Source of the DNA: Hyphomicrobiales bacterium
GTDB lineage: Bacteria > Pseudomonadota > Alphaproteobacteria > Rhizobiales > Rhizobiaceae
DNA length: 64,000 nucleotides
Direction of reading: 5' to 3'
Assembly: GCA_900469625.1 (NCBI GenBank)
Contig: UBXV01000037.1
Span: 89,804 to 153,803, forward strand
A program made the position numbers and the translations under genes. This document shows positions 37,988-46,676 of the stretch, one piece after another (position 1 is the first letter of the stretch; the number at the start of each line of letters is the position of its first letter). The notes under the pieces are model-generated. The model had not been told where the DNA came from, ran no database searches, and saw nothing but the letters and a program-made list of their open reading frames with translations.

Positions 37988-39259
37988 CTATCGGATCAGC
38001 ATCGCCCTGAAGTCATTGACATTCGTTCCGGTCGGGCCGGGCACGAACAGATCGCCGCTCGCAGAAAACGCCGACCAGGCGTCGTGGCTGGCGAGATGCG
38101 CGCGCGGATCGGCGCCCGCCGCCCGCATGCGGGCAACGCTTTTGCCATCGGCAAAGGCGCCGGCATTGTCCTCGGATCCATCGATGCCATCGGTGTCTGC
38201 CGCAAGGGCATCGACCCCGTCGAGCCCTTCGATGTCGAGCGCCAGCGACAGCAGCAATTCACTGTTGCGGCCGCCCTTGCCATAGTCCTTTCCCGAAATC
38301 GTCACCGTCGTTTCGCCGCCAGACAAAAGCACGACCGGCTTTTCGAAGGGACGATTGCGCAGCGCGACTTCACGCGCCAATGCAGCGTGCATACGACCGA
38401 TATCGCGCGCCTCGCCCTCGATGGCGTCCGACAGAATGCGGGCTTCGATGCCCAGCGCCTTCGCCTTGTCTGCGGCGGCTTGCAGGGAGACGCTCGCCGA
38501 AGCGATCACGTGGCATTCGTGCCGACCGAAAACCGCATCGGACGGATCGGGCGCATGCGCTCGCTCGGATCGCAGATGAGCCATCACGCCGTCGGGAAGA
38601 GCCATGCCGTAGCGGCTGACGATCTCCAGCGCTTCCTTCACCGTCGAGCCATCGGGCACCGTCGGGCCTGAGGCGACGAAGGCGGGATTATCACCGGGAA
38701 CGTCGGAGACGACGAGGGTAACGACACGCGCCGGTCCGGCCGCGGCGGCAAGACGCCCTCCCTTGATGCGCGACACGTGCTTGCGCACGACGTTCATCGC
38801 CGAGATCGGCGCGCCGGAGGCAAGCAGCGCCCGGTTGACGGCGATCTCGTCGGCAAGGGTAAGGCCCTCAGGTGGCGCTGGCAGCAACGACGACCCGCCG
38901 CCTGAGATCAACGCGACCACCAGATCGTCTGAAGTCAGGCCTTCCACCCGCTTCAACAGCGCTTCTGATGCACGCAGGCCGGCCTCGTCCGGCACCGGAT
39001 GGGCCGATTGCAGCACGCGAATGCGCGCGCAAGGTTCGATCGGGCCATGGCGGGCGACGACGATGCCCTCAAGCGGATGATCCCACAGTGTCTCGAAGGC
39101 CGCCGCCATCTGGCTCGCGGCCTTGCCTGCGCCCACGACGATTGTTCGCCCCTTCGGCTTGTCCGGCAGGTGCGCGCGGATCGCCTCATAGGGGTCGGCA
39201 GCACGAACGGCGGCCTCAAAAAGGGTGGTGAGGAAGGCACGCGCTTCGAGGTCCGCCAT
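37988..39259 (-). CDS. Glycerate 2-kinase, MOFRL family (TtuD/GckA-like)
   Basis: The 423-residue protein has an N-terminal DUF4147 domain (GRTIVVGAGKAASQMAAAFE near residue 40, LISGGGSSLLPAP near 115) and a C-terminal MOFRL domain (LLSGGETTVTISG and KGGRNSELLLSLAL, then DTDGIDG). Members phosphorylate glycerate to 2-phosphoglycerate; the older name hydroxypyruvate reductase (TtuD) is a misannotation. It is the last gene of a tight three-gene set (GMC oxidoreductase, Dabb protein, kinase) with 7-8 bp gaps, preceded by a LacI-2-type operator. This suggests the pathway yields glycerate. The ATG at 39259 lacks a strong ribosome site, so translation may be coupled. Confidence 0.9.
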   Translation of the reverse strand: MADLEARAFLTTLFEAAVRAADPYEAIRAHLPDKPKGRTIVVGAGKAASQMAAAFETLWDHPLEGIVVARHGPIEPCARIRVLQSAHPVPDEAGLRASEALLKRVEGLTSDDLVVALISGGGSSLLPAPPEGLTLADEIAVNRALLASGAPISAMNVVRKHVSRIKGGRLAAAAGPARVVTLVVSDVPGDNPAFVASGPTVPDGSTVKEALEIVSRYGMALPDGVMAHLRSERAHAPDPSDAVFGRHECHVIASASVSLQAAADKAKALGIEARILSDAIEGEARDIGRMHAALAREVALRNRPFEKPVVLLSGGETTVTISGKDYGKGGRNSELLLSLALDIEGLDGVDALAADTDGIDGSEDNAGAFADGKSVARMRAAGADPRAHLASHDAWSAFSASGDLFVPGPTGTNVNDFRAMLIR

Positions 39260-39266
39260 CGCCGCG

Positions 39267-39584
39267 TCAGACCGGTATGTCGAGATCGTAGACGAAGATG
39301 CCATCGATGCCGCCCTTGGCGGCCGCAACGATCTTGGCGCCGGTCTTCTGGTGCTCAGGGTCGGCGAGATAGGCATCGCGCGCGGCCGCATCGGCAAAAT
39401 CGACGATGAAGCCTTCGGAGTAGCCCTTGTCCATGCCGACTTCAGGGCTGACATTGCCGCCCTCATAGGTCGCCAGCAGCCCGGAAAGCCGGCTTTTCAG
39501 CGCAGCGATCTCGGAAAAGATCAAGGTTTTCTCGTCCGCCGAAATTTCGGGGCGGAAGCGAATGAAGACACAGTGACGGATCAT
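39267..39584 (-). CDS. Dabb (stress-responsive A/B barrel) domain protein
   Basis: The 105-residue protein is a single dimeric alpha+beta barrel: an N-terminal IRHCVFIRFRPEIS strand, a YSEGFIVDFADAAARDAYL central segment and an HQKTGAKIV helix. The family is small, mostly uncharacterised, and includes a few cyclases and lactone- or heme-related enzymes. It sits 8 bp after the GMC oxidoreductase gene and 7 bp before the glycerate kinase gene, so it is probably a pathway component rather than a general stress protein; what it does is unknown. Confidence 0.85.
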   Translation of the reverse strand: MIRHCVFIRFRPEISADEKTLIFSEIAALKSRLSGLLATYEGGNVSPEVGMDKGYSEGFIVDFADAAARDAYLADPEHQKTGAKIVAAAKGGIDGIFVYDLDIPV

Positions 39585-39592
39585 GATTTTCC

Positions 39593-41248
39593 TCAGCGGA
39601 TATCGGCGCGGGCGCGCGGCCTGCTATCGTTTCGTTCATGGGCGAAGATCGCCGGCGGCAGGGGCTGGCGTTCGCGGATGATGTCGGCGCCCTTTTCGCC
39701 CATCATGATCGTCGGCCCGTTGGTGTTGCAAGAGGGAACGCGTGGCATGACGGAACTGTCGCAGACGCGAAGACCTTCGAGGCCGCGCACTTTCAGGTCG
39801 AGCCCGACGACGGCCATGGCGTCGGTGCCCATCTTGCAGGTGCCGACGGGGTGATGGTCGGTCTTGGCATTGGCGCAGCCATAGTCGAAGAACTGCTCGT
39901 CGGAGACGACACCGTTGCCTGGCAAACGTTCGGCGAGCACGAAGGGCTTGAGCGCCGCCTGATGCATGATCTCGCGCGCGATCTTCAGCCCCTCGATCGA
40001 CATCTTCCGGTCGTGCGGGTCTTCCCAGTAGTTCGGGTCGATCAGCGGCGCTGCGGCCGGATCGGAAGACTTTAGCCGCACCGTTCCGCGCGAGCGCGGA
40101 TGCAGATAGGCGGAGTTCAGCGTCACGCCGGCATTCTTCAGCTTCTCGACCCCGGCTTCGATGCCGGAGCCAAGGCCGAGGTGGAACTGGATATCTGGGG
40201 AACGCGCATCGGGATCCGCATACCAGAAACCGCCAGTCTCAAAGAGCGATGATGCGACCGGTCCGGAACGGAACAGCACATATTGCAGGCCTGCCCATAG
40301 CGTACGATGCAGTTTCGCGACGCCGTCATAGGTATGGTCGCCGGTGCATTCGGAAATGACGAACAGATCGAGATGGTCCTGCAGGTTGCCGCCGACGCCG
40401 GGCAGGTCATGCTTGACGCCGACGCCGACCGATTTCAGGTGATCCGCCGGCCCGATACCCGACTGCAGGAGCAGTTTCGGCGAGCCGATGGCGCCGGAGG
40501 TGACCAGCACCTCGCGCTCCGCCCGGATCGTCTCGCTCCCCTTGGCCGTCACGACCTCGACACCCACCGCTCGCGAGCCTTCGAGCACGATGCGGGCAAC
40601 GCGCGCGCCGGTGCGCACGGTCAGGTTCCGGCGATCCTTGATCGGCGAGAGATAGGCAAGCGAGGCGCTCGACCGGCGCCGATTGCGCTGGGTGAGCTGG
40701 TAGAAACCGACGCCCGCCTGCTGGCGCCCGTTGAAATCGTGATTATAGGGAATGCCGAGCTCCTGGCCGGCGCGGATATAGGCGTCGCAGATCGGCAACG
40801 TCGCCACGGGCATCGAGACGCCGAGCGGCCCGCCATAGGCATGATAGTCGTCGGCAAAGCGCTGGTTGTCTTCGGCGCGCTTGAAATAGGGAAGCACGCT
40901 GCGATAGTCCCAGCCGACGCAACCGTCTTCCGATGCCCAGAGGTCGTAGTCCGCAGCATTGCCGCGCGTGTAGAGCTGGGCATTGATCGACGAGCCGCCG
41001 CCAATGACCTTGGCCTGGGTATAGCGCAGAACCCTGCCCTTCATGTGCTTCTGCGGCACGGTCTCCCAGCCCCAGCTGGCGACGCCCTTGGTCATCTTGG
41101 CAAAGCCGGCCGGCATGTGGAATAGCGGGTTCCAGTCGCCGCCGCCCGCCTCCAGCAACAGCACGCGCACGGTCGGATCTTCCGTCAGGCGGTTGGCGAG
41201 AACGCAGCCTGCGGGGCCGGCGCCTGTGATGATGTAGTCGTATGTCAT
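39593..41248 (-). CDS. GMC-family FAD oxidoreductase (choline dehydrogenase-like)
   Basis: The 551-residue flavoprotein has the N-terminal dinucleotide fold YIITGAGPAGCVLANRL, GMC signature 1 in GRVLRYTQAKVIGGGSSINAQ, signature 2 in VTSGAIGSPKLLLQSGIGP and the C-terminal HHPVGTCKMG with the active-site His. It should oxidise a primary alcohol, possibly a polyol or sugar alcohol, with electrons going to the respiratory chain. I chose the ATG at 41248, preceded by GGAGGAAG; the longer frame adds 55 residues that run through the operator. It begins a transcript with the Dabb and glycerate kinase genes, 24 bp downstream of a LacI-2-type operator. Confidence 0.92.
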   Translation of the reverse strand: MTYDYIITGAGPAGCVLANRLTEDPTVRVLLLEAGGGDWNPLFHMPAGFAKMTKGVASWGWETVPQKHMKGRVLRYTQAKVIGGGSSINAQLYTRGNAADYDLWASEDGCVGWDYRSVLPYFKRAEDNQRFADDYHAYGGPLGVSMPVATLPICDAYIRAGQELGIPYNHDFNGRQQAGVGFYQLTQRNRRRSSASLAYLSPIKDRRNLTVRTGARVARIVLEGSRAVGVEVVTAKGSETIRAEREVLVTSGAIGSPKLLLQSGIGPADHLKSVGVGVKHDLPGVGGNLQDHLDLFVISECTGDHTYDGVAKLHRTLWAGLQYVLFRSGPVASSLFETGGFWYADPDARSPDIQFHLGLGSGIEAGVEKLKNAGVTLNSAYLHPRSRGTVRLKSSDPAAAPLIDPNYWEDPHDRKMSIEGLKIAREIMHQAALKPFVLAERLPGNGVVSDEQFFDYGCANAKTDHHPVGTCKMGTDAMAVVGLDLKVRGLEGLRVCDSSVMPRVPSCNTNGPTIMMGEKGADIIRERQPLPPAIFAHERNDSRPRARADIR

Positions 41249-41271
41249 TGTCTGTCTTCCTCCACGGTCGG

Positions 41272-41291
41272 AATTTGGATCGTTCCAAATT
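41272..41291. promoter_or_regulatory. LacI-2-type operator upstream of the GMC-Dabb-kinase operon
   Basis: AATTTGGATCGTTCCAAATT is a 20-bp palindrome with 9 of 10 pairs matched. It shares the TTTGGAxCGxTC core with the sites in front of LacI-2 (55373) and the DUF993 gene (55596). It lies between the SDR stop and the GMC ATG. A partial half-site (TTTGGAATTGG, minus strand) lies at 41303-41313. Confidence 0.78.
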
Positions 41292-41336
41292 TTCGACGTG
41301 ACCAATTCCAAACTCGCTCGCTGCCCTGCATTGTTC

Positions 41337-42116
41337 CTAGAGCCGTCCGATCGAAAGGCCGCCATCGGCCTGGATGACCGAGCCGGTGGCAAAGCCGAAT
41401 TTTCCACTCGCAAGCCCGGCCGCGATGTTGCCGATGTCCTCGGGCTCGCCCCAGCGCTTCATCGGCACCAGGCCGCCATCGATCAGCGCGTCGTATTTCG
41501 CCGAAACGCCGGCGGTCATGTCCGAGCGGATGATGCCCGGCCGGATCTCGAAGACGGCAATGCCGGTGTCGGCCAGGCGCAGCGCCAGCCCCTGGCTGAA
41601 GGCGGCGAGGCCGGCCTTGCTCATGCAATAGTCTAGCCGCTCGGGCGAGCTCATGGCCGCCGAAACCGAGGTGATGTTAATGATCGACCGCGCCGCCGCA
41701 CCGGGTCCGTCGGCCAGCATCGCGCGCAGCACGGCTTGCGTGAAGAACACCGTGCCGCGCAGGTTGGTGGAAACGATCGTGTCGAAATTCTCCGGCTGGA
41801 GATCGAGGAAGTCGCCGCGCACCACCGAGGCAATACCGGCATTGTTGACGAGGCAGCAGATCGGCCCCAGGTCCTTGCGGATACGCTCGACGGTTTGCGC
41901 ATGTGCACCGACTTCGGCGAGATTGGCTTCGAGATAGAGCGCATGGCCGCCCTCGGCCGAAAGCTCCGAAAGAGTCGCCTCGGTCGTCTGGTCCGCGGCA
42001 CCGAGCCCGGTCAGCGCGATATCGAAGCCGTCCCGCGCCAGCGCGCGGGCAACACCTAGGCCGATGCCGCGCCGGCCGCCGGTCACGATCGCCACGGGAC
42101 GCGCCGATGTCGTCAT
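41337..42116 (-). CDS. Short-chain dehydrogenase/reductase
   Basis: The 259-residue SDR has the NAD(P) motif IVTGGRRGIGLGVARAL, the NNAGI motif, catalytic Ser in NITSVSAAMSS, Tyr-Lys in YCMSK and a C-terminal GSVIQADGG. It reads like a FabG-type classical SDR, but the operon context points to a sugar or polyol dehydrogenase rather than fatty-acid synthesis. The ATG at 42116 overlaps the stop of the upstream GMC gene (ATGA), so the two are coupled. It is the last gene of the sugar-transporter operon; an intergenic LacI-2 operator follows it. Confidence 0.88.
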   Translation of the reverse strand: MTTSARPVAIVTGGRRGIGLGVARALARDGFDIALTGLGAADQTTEATLSELSAEGGHALYLEANLAEVGAHAQTVERIRKDLGPICCLVNNAGIASVVRGDFLDLQPENFDTIVSTNLRGTVFFTQAVLRAMLADGPGAAARSIINITSVSAAMSSPERLDYCMSKAGLAAFSQGLALRLADTGIAVFEIRPGIIRSDMTAGVSAKYDALIDGGLVPMKRWGEPEDIGNIAAGLASGKFGFATGSVIQADGGLSIGRL

Positions 42117-43609
42117 GCTGTCAACTCCTTGGCAACGATATGGTCGGCGACCCGCAGCGCCTGCGCCGCCACCGTCAGCGCCGGGTTGACGGCGGCCGAG
42201 GTCGGCAGGAAGCCGGCATCGACGACGAAGAGGTTTTGATGGTCGAACGCGCGGCAATAGACGTCGAGCGGCGCCTTTCCCGGGTCGGTGCCCATGCGAA
42301 TGGTGCCGCATTGGTGCGACGGGGTGCGCTTGTCGAAGGCCTGCGACAGCACGATCGGATAGCCTGCCGCCTTGAAGTGCCCACGCATCTTGGCTTCGAG
42401 CCCGGACAGCGCTTCCATGTTCGAGCGCCGCCACTGCATGATGATGCCGCGGCCGTCGACCATGATCCGACTTTCCGGGTTCGGCAGATCCTCCGTCATC
42501 ATGTACCAGTCGACCGCGTGACCGGCCATGAAGTCCAGTGCGAAACGCGGTGCCCACTTCGGCGCATTGGCTTTGAGAATATCGCCGTTGATCTTGCCGA
42601 GCAGCTGGACGTTGCCGAGCGGCAGGCCGTCCCGGCCGCCGGTCAGGTAATAATCGTTCAACATCAGCGTCTTCTGGTAGATGCTGTCGTTGCGCTTGAA
42701 CGGATTGATCGCCAGCATGGCGCTGCAATTGTGGTTCATGAAATTGCGGCCGACCTGGTCGGAGCCGTTGGCGAGCCCGTTGCCGTCGCCCGACCGCAGC
42801 AGAATCGCGGCCGAGTTGATCGCGCCGGCCGACAGGATCACCAGCTTGGGCGAGAGCCGCTTCTTCTCGCCCCGATGGGTGTAATGGATCGCCTCGATCC
42901 GGCCGCCCGGACCTGCCTCCAGCGTGTCGACATGCGCCGAGGTGATCAGCTCGATATTGGGATCGTTAAGAGCCGCGGCGAGCGATGCCGTCTCGGCGTC
43001 CTTCTTGCCCTTGCCTGTATTCGGAAACCCGTCCCAGGGTGTGCGCCCGCCGGCAAGCCAGGTGTCGATGTCGACACCGAGCGGCAACGTCGCCGGGTTC
43101 AGCCCTTGCGCCTTCAACTCGGCGCGGGCGCGGGCAATGGCCGGTTCGTCCGGCACCGGACCATGCGGATAGGGCGAGGCATGGAATGGCTCCGTCGGGT
43201 CGTCGCCCAATTCACCGCGCACCTCGAACAGCCGCTCGGCCTTGCCGTACCACGGCTCGATCTCGTCATAGGCAAAGGGCCAGGCCGGCGACACGCCGCC
43301 CAAATGCTGCATCTCGGTGAAATCTTCGGCGCGGTACCGCAGCAACACCGCGCCGAAGAGCTTGGAGTTTCCGCCGACGAAGTAGAAGTTTCCCGGATTG
43401 AACTCGGTGCCGTCGGCTTCGCGCCACATCTCCTTCGGCCGGAAATGGCCCTTGACGAAGATCGAGCTGTAGCTGCGCGCGTCCGGCGTATCGGGCAAGC
43501 GTTCGCCGCGCTCGAGGATGGCGATGCGCGCGCCGGAGCCGGCAAGCCCCGCCGCTACGGTGGAACCGCCAATGCCCGACCCGATGATGACGATATCCGG
43601 CTGCTGCAT
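42113..43609 (-). CDS. GMC-family FAD oxidoreductase (second, in the ABC transporter operon)
   Basis: The 498-residue protein has an FAD fold IVIIGSGIGGSTVAAGLA, an FVGGNSKLFGAVLLRY cofactor region, VILSAGAINSAAILLRSG and a C-terminal active-site stretch SHQCGTIRMGTDP followed by NLFVVDAGFLPTSAAVNPAL. This is the GMC_oxred_C arrangement seen in gluconate/sorbosone-type and pyranose dehydrogenases. Only 6 bp separate it from the transporter ATPase gene and it overlaps the SDR gene by 4 bp, so it probably acts on the imported sugar in the cytoplasm or on the membrane face. No signal peptide is seen. The exact oxidation site is unknown. Confidence 0.87.
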   Translation of the reverse strand: MQQPDIVIIGSGIGGSTVAAGLAGSGARIAILERGERLPDTPDARSYSSIFVKGHFRPKEMWREADGTEFNPGNFYFVGGNSKLFGAVLLRYRAEDFTEMQHLGGVSPAWPFAYDEIEPWYGKAERLFEVRGELGDDPTEPFHASPYPHGPVPDEPAIARARAELKAQGLNPATLPLGVDIDTWLAGGRTPWDGFPNTGKGKKDAETASLAAALNDPNIELITSAHVDTLEAGPGGRIEAIHYTHRGEKKRLSPKLVILSAGAINSAAILLRSGDGNGLANGSDQVGRNFMNHNCSAMLAINPFKRNDSIYQKTLMLNDYYLTGGRDGLPLGNVQLLGKINGDILKANAPKWAPRFALDFMAGHAVDWYMMTEDLPNPESRIMVDGRGIIMQWRRSNMEALSGLEAKMRGHFKAAGYPIVLSQAFDKRTPSHQCGTIRMGTDPGKAPLDVYCRAFDHQNLFVVDAGFLPTSAAVNPALTVAAQALRVADHIVAKELTA

Positions 43610-43615
43610 CGTTCG

Positions 43616-44731
43616 TTACGCGATCCGCTGCTGCGTCTGGGGATCGAAGAACACCGCCTTGTCGAGATTGAAGGCAAGCTGCGACGTCTGGCCGGGCGCG
43701 ATGCGCGCATCGGCGCGAAGACGGGCGACGACCTCCTTGCCGCCCAGCCGGGTGACCGCAAACGTGTCCGAACCGGCCGGCTCGACCACCTCGATCAGGC
43801 ATTCGCCCTCGACGATCGCCTTGGCATTGCGGTCGGCGCCGTCAGGATCGGTGAGCGCTTCCGGGCGAATGCCGAAGACGACGTCCTTGCCGGCATAGGC
43901 CGACAGCGCCCCATTGGCATGCGGCACGGCGAGCTTCATCGGCTCGGCGTTCGGGCGCGCCAGCGAGACGGCGACATCGGCGCCGTTCTTTTCGATGCGC
44001 GCCGTCAGCAGGTTCATGGCCGGCGAGCCCATGAAATCGGCGACGAACATATTGGCCGGGTTGTTGTAGATCTCGGCCGGCGTTCCGAACTGCTGCAGCA
44101 CGCCGTCCTTCAGGACCGCGATCTTGGTCGCCAGCGTCATCGCCTCGATCTGGTCGTGCGTGACGTAGACGATCGTGGTCTTCATACGATGGTGGAGCCG
44201 CTTGATCTCCGTGCGCATGTCGACACGCAACTTGGCGTCGAGGTTCGACAGCGGTTCGTCGAACAGGAACACCTGCGGCTTGCGCACGAGCGCGCGGCCC
44301 ATGGCGACGCGCTGGCGCTGGCCGCCGGACAGCTGGCTGGGTTTACGATCGAGCAGATGGCCGATCTGCAGCATGTCGGCGACCTGCTTGATCGCCTTTT
44401 CGCGTTCGTCCTTCGGAACGCCGCGGATTTCCATGCCGAAGGCGATGTTGCCCGCGACCGTCATGTTCGGATAGAGCGCGTAGGACTGGAACACCATGGC
44501 GATATCGCGCTTGGACGGATGCAGATCGGCAACCGACCGCCCATTGATGGCGATCTCGCCCGAGGTGATCGGCTCGAGGCCGGCGATGGTGTTGAGCAGC
44601 GTGGACTTGCCGCAACCGGAAGGGCCGACGAGCACGAGGAAACCGCCTTCGTCGATCTCCAGATTGATGTCCTTGAGGATCTCCAGCGAGCCGTAGGATT
44701 TGCGCAGGTTGCTGATTTTGAGGAACGACAT
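43616..44731 (-). CDS. Sugar ABC transporter ATP-binding protein (MalK/UgpC type)
   Basis: The 371-residue ATPase has Walker A GPSGCGKST (about residue 38), signature LSGGQRQRVAMGRAL, Walker B VFLFDEPLSNLD, switch VTHDQIEAM, and a C-terminal regulatory OB-type domain with FGIRPEAL. This is the CUT1 family ATPase that serves two permeases and a binding protein. It lies 3 bp after the second permease gene in a six-gene minus-strand operon starting at 47921. Confidence 0.93.
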   Translation of the reverse strand: MSFLKISNLRKSYGSLEILKDINLEIDEGGFLVLVGPSGCGKSTLLNTIAGLEPITSGEIAINGRSVADLHPSKRDIAMVFQSYALYPNMTVAGNIAFGMEIRGVPKDEREKAIKQVADMLQIGHLLDRKPSQLSGGQRQRVAMGRALVRKPQVFLFDEPLSNLDAKLRVDMRTEIKRLHHRMKTTIVYVTHDQIEAMTLATKIAVLKDGVLQQFGTPAEIYNNPANMFVADFMGSPAMNLLTARIEKNGADVAVSLARPNAEPMKLAVPHANGALSAYAGKDVVFGIRPEALTDPDGADRNAKAIVEGECLIEVVEPAGSDTFAVTRLGGKEVVARLRADARIAPGQTSQLAFNLDKAVFFDPQTQQRIA

Positions 44732-44734
44732 GGC

Positions 44735-45616
44735 TTATCCTTTCACGGCGCCGGACATCAGTCCGCGCACGAAGTAGCGGCCGGACACGATGTAGACGAT
44801 GAGCGTTGGCAGGGCGGCGAGGATCGCGCCTGCGAAGTGAACGTTGTATTCCTTGACCCCGGTCGAGGACGAAACGAGGTTGTTGAGCGCCACCGTCATC
44901 GGCGTCGAGGACGCGCCGGAGAAGGACGCCCCGAACAGGAAGTCGTTCCAGATGTTGGTGAACTGCCAGATGACCGAGACGACGATGATCGGGCCGGACG
45001 ACGGCAGCATGATCCGCCAGAAGATCTGGAAGAAGCTGGCGCCGTCGATCTGTGCGGCGCGCACCAGTTCTGTCGGGAAGGCCTCGTAATAGTTGCGGAA
45101 ATAGAGCGTGGTGAAGCCGAGGCCGTAGATCACGTGGACGAAGATCAGGCCCCAGATCGAGCCGGCAAGGCCGATGATCCCCAGCACACGCGCCATCGGG
45201 ATCAGCACGATCTGGAACGGGATGAAGCACGACAGCAAGAGCATGCCGAAGAAGATGTTTGCACCGGGAAAGCGCCACTTCGTCAGAACGTAGCCGTTGA
45301 GCGCACCGATGATCGTCGAGATCGCGACGGCCGGCACCACCATCAGGATGGAGTTGATGAAGAACGGCTTCAGGCCCGTCGGCTGCACCCCGATCTGCGC
45401 CGTCGACCAGGCTTGAAGCCAGGGCTCGAAGGTCAACGTCTGCGGCAGGTTGAGCATGCCGCCCTGGCGGATCTCGTCGAGCGGCTTCAGCGAGTTGGCC
45501 AGCATCACGTAGAGCGGCAGCAGCGAATAGAGCGCAAAGAGGATCAGGATCGTGTAGATCAGCGCCCGCATCAGGCGGTTGTGCGAGATGACGTTGTCTG
45601 GGCTGGGAGCGCTCAT
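44735..45616 (-). CDS. Sugar ABC transporter permease (MalG type)
   Basis: The 293-residue CUT1 permease has about six membrane segments, starting ALIYTILILFALYSLLPLYV, and the EAA loop (about residues 195-215) in the form YYEAFPTELVRAAQIDGASF. It pairs with the upstream MalF-type permease, whose stop overlaps its ATG by 4 bp, and with the ATPase 3 bp downstream. Confidence 0.92.
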   Translation of the reverse strand: MSAPSPDNVISHNRLMRALIYTILILFALYSLLPLYVMLANSLKPLDEIRQGGMLNLPQTLTFEPWLQAWSTAQIGVQPTGLKPFFINSILMVVPAVAISTIIGALNGYVLTKWRFPGANIFFGMLLLSCFIPFQIVLIPMARVLGIIGLAGSIWGLIFVHVIYGLGFTTLYFRNYYEAFPTELVRAAQIDGASFFQIFWRIMLPSSGPIIVVSVIWQFTNIWNDFLFGASFSGASSTPMTVALNNLVSSSTGVKEYNVHFAGAILAALPTLIVYIVSGRYFVRGLMSGAVKG

Positions 45617-46494
45617 GTGCGTTTTCCTCCGCGGATTTCGGAGTAGAGATAGGGAACGATGATCGAGAAGATCATCACCAGCATGATGATGGCCGACGAG
45701 GCGCCGATGCCCATCTGGTTGCGGGTGAAGGTGTAGGAATACATGAAGGTCGCCGGCAGTTCGGTGGCCTGACCCGGCCCGCCGCCCGTCAGCGCGATGA
45801 TCAGGTCGTAGGCCTTGATCGCGAGATGCGCGAGGACGACGAAGGCGGAGAGAAACACCGGTCGCATCAGCGGAATGATAATCCGCCGATAGATCGTCGC
45901 GGTTGGCGCGCCATCGATCTGGGCCGCCTTGATGATCTCGTTGTCAACGCCGCGCAGGCCGGCGAGGAACATCGCCATGATGAAGCCGGTCGATTGCCAG
46001 ACGGCCGCAATCACCACGCAATAGATCGCGTAGTTGCGGTCCTTGATCCAGTTGAACGAAAAGCTTTCCCAGCCCCAGAGGTGCATGGTGTTTTCAAGCC
46101 CGATGCCGGGATCGAGAAACCACTTCCAGGCCGTGCCGGTAACGATGAACGACAACGCCATCGGATAGAGATAGATCGGCCGCAGGAAGCCCTCCGCCCG
46201 GATCTTCTGGTCGAGCAGGATCGCAAGCGCGAGCCCCAGCACCGAGCAGATGGCGATATAGAGAGAAGCGAAGATCGCCAGATTGCTCACCGCCCGCCAC
46301 CAGTGCGGCAGGGCCCAGAGCTTCTGATAATTGCTGAAACCGACGAAATTGTAGGACGGCAGCATCTTGCTGTCCGTCATCGACAGGAAGCCGGTATAGG
46401 CGATGAAGCCATAAACAAAGATCAGGACGATAACGAAGCTCGGGGCGAGGACCAGTTTCGGTATCAGGTCCTGCAGGCGACTGCGGTTATCCAT
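45613..46494 (-). CDS. Sugar ABC transporter permease (MalF type)
   Basis: The 293-residue CUT1 permease has an N-terminal membrane segment LVLAPSFVIVLIFVYGFIAY, about six segments in total, and an EAA-type loop in GVDNEIIKAAQIDGAPTATI near residue 195. It forms the channel with the overlapping downstream permease. A 182-bp gap with a stable hairpin separates it from the binding-protein gene upstream. Confidence 0.92.
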   Translation of the reverse strand: MDNRSRLQDLIPKLVLAPSFVIVLIFVYGFIAYTGFLSMTDSKMLPSYNFVGFSNYQKLWALPHWWRAVSNLAIFASLYIAICSVLGLALAILLDQKIRAEGFLRPIYLYPMALSFIVTGTAWKWFLDPGIGLENTMHLWGWESFSFNWIKDRNYAIYCVVIAAVWQSTGFIMAMFLAGLRGVDNEIIKAAQIDGAPTATIYRRIIIPLMRPVFLSAFVVLAHLAIKAYDLIIALTGGGPGQATELPATFMYSYTFTRNQMGIGASSAIIMLVMIFSIIVPYLYSEIRGGKRT

Positions 46495-46634
46495 GAACGT
46501 TCACCACTTCTGGCGCAGCGCCATCGGAGACCTTCCCCGATACGGCACCCACGCAGGTTTTTGGTATCAAAAGGCTTCCCTGCGTCCGCGGTGCAACGCG
46601 GCGCCTGAAAGACGCTTGCATGTCAGAATGGGTG

Positions 46635-46662
46635 TCCGGGACGCTTGGTTTCGCGTCCCGGA
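46635..46662 (-). terminator. Hairpin after the sugar-binding-protein gene
   Basis: TCCGGGACGC and GCGTCCCGGA form a perfect 10-bp stem with an 8-base loop, 15 bp after the binding-protein stop. There is no strong T-run, so I read it as a partial terminator or mRNA-stabilising structure inside the operon. Confidence 0.6.
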
Positions 46663-46676
46663 CCGGGTCTTGCCCG

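Noticed and set aside
41903..45646. A 1247-codon frame antisense to the GMC/ATPase/permease genes
   Set aside because: Crosses four well-supported minus-strand genes and has no protein-like segments.
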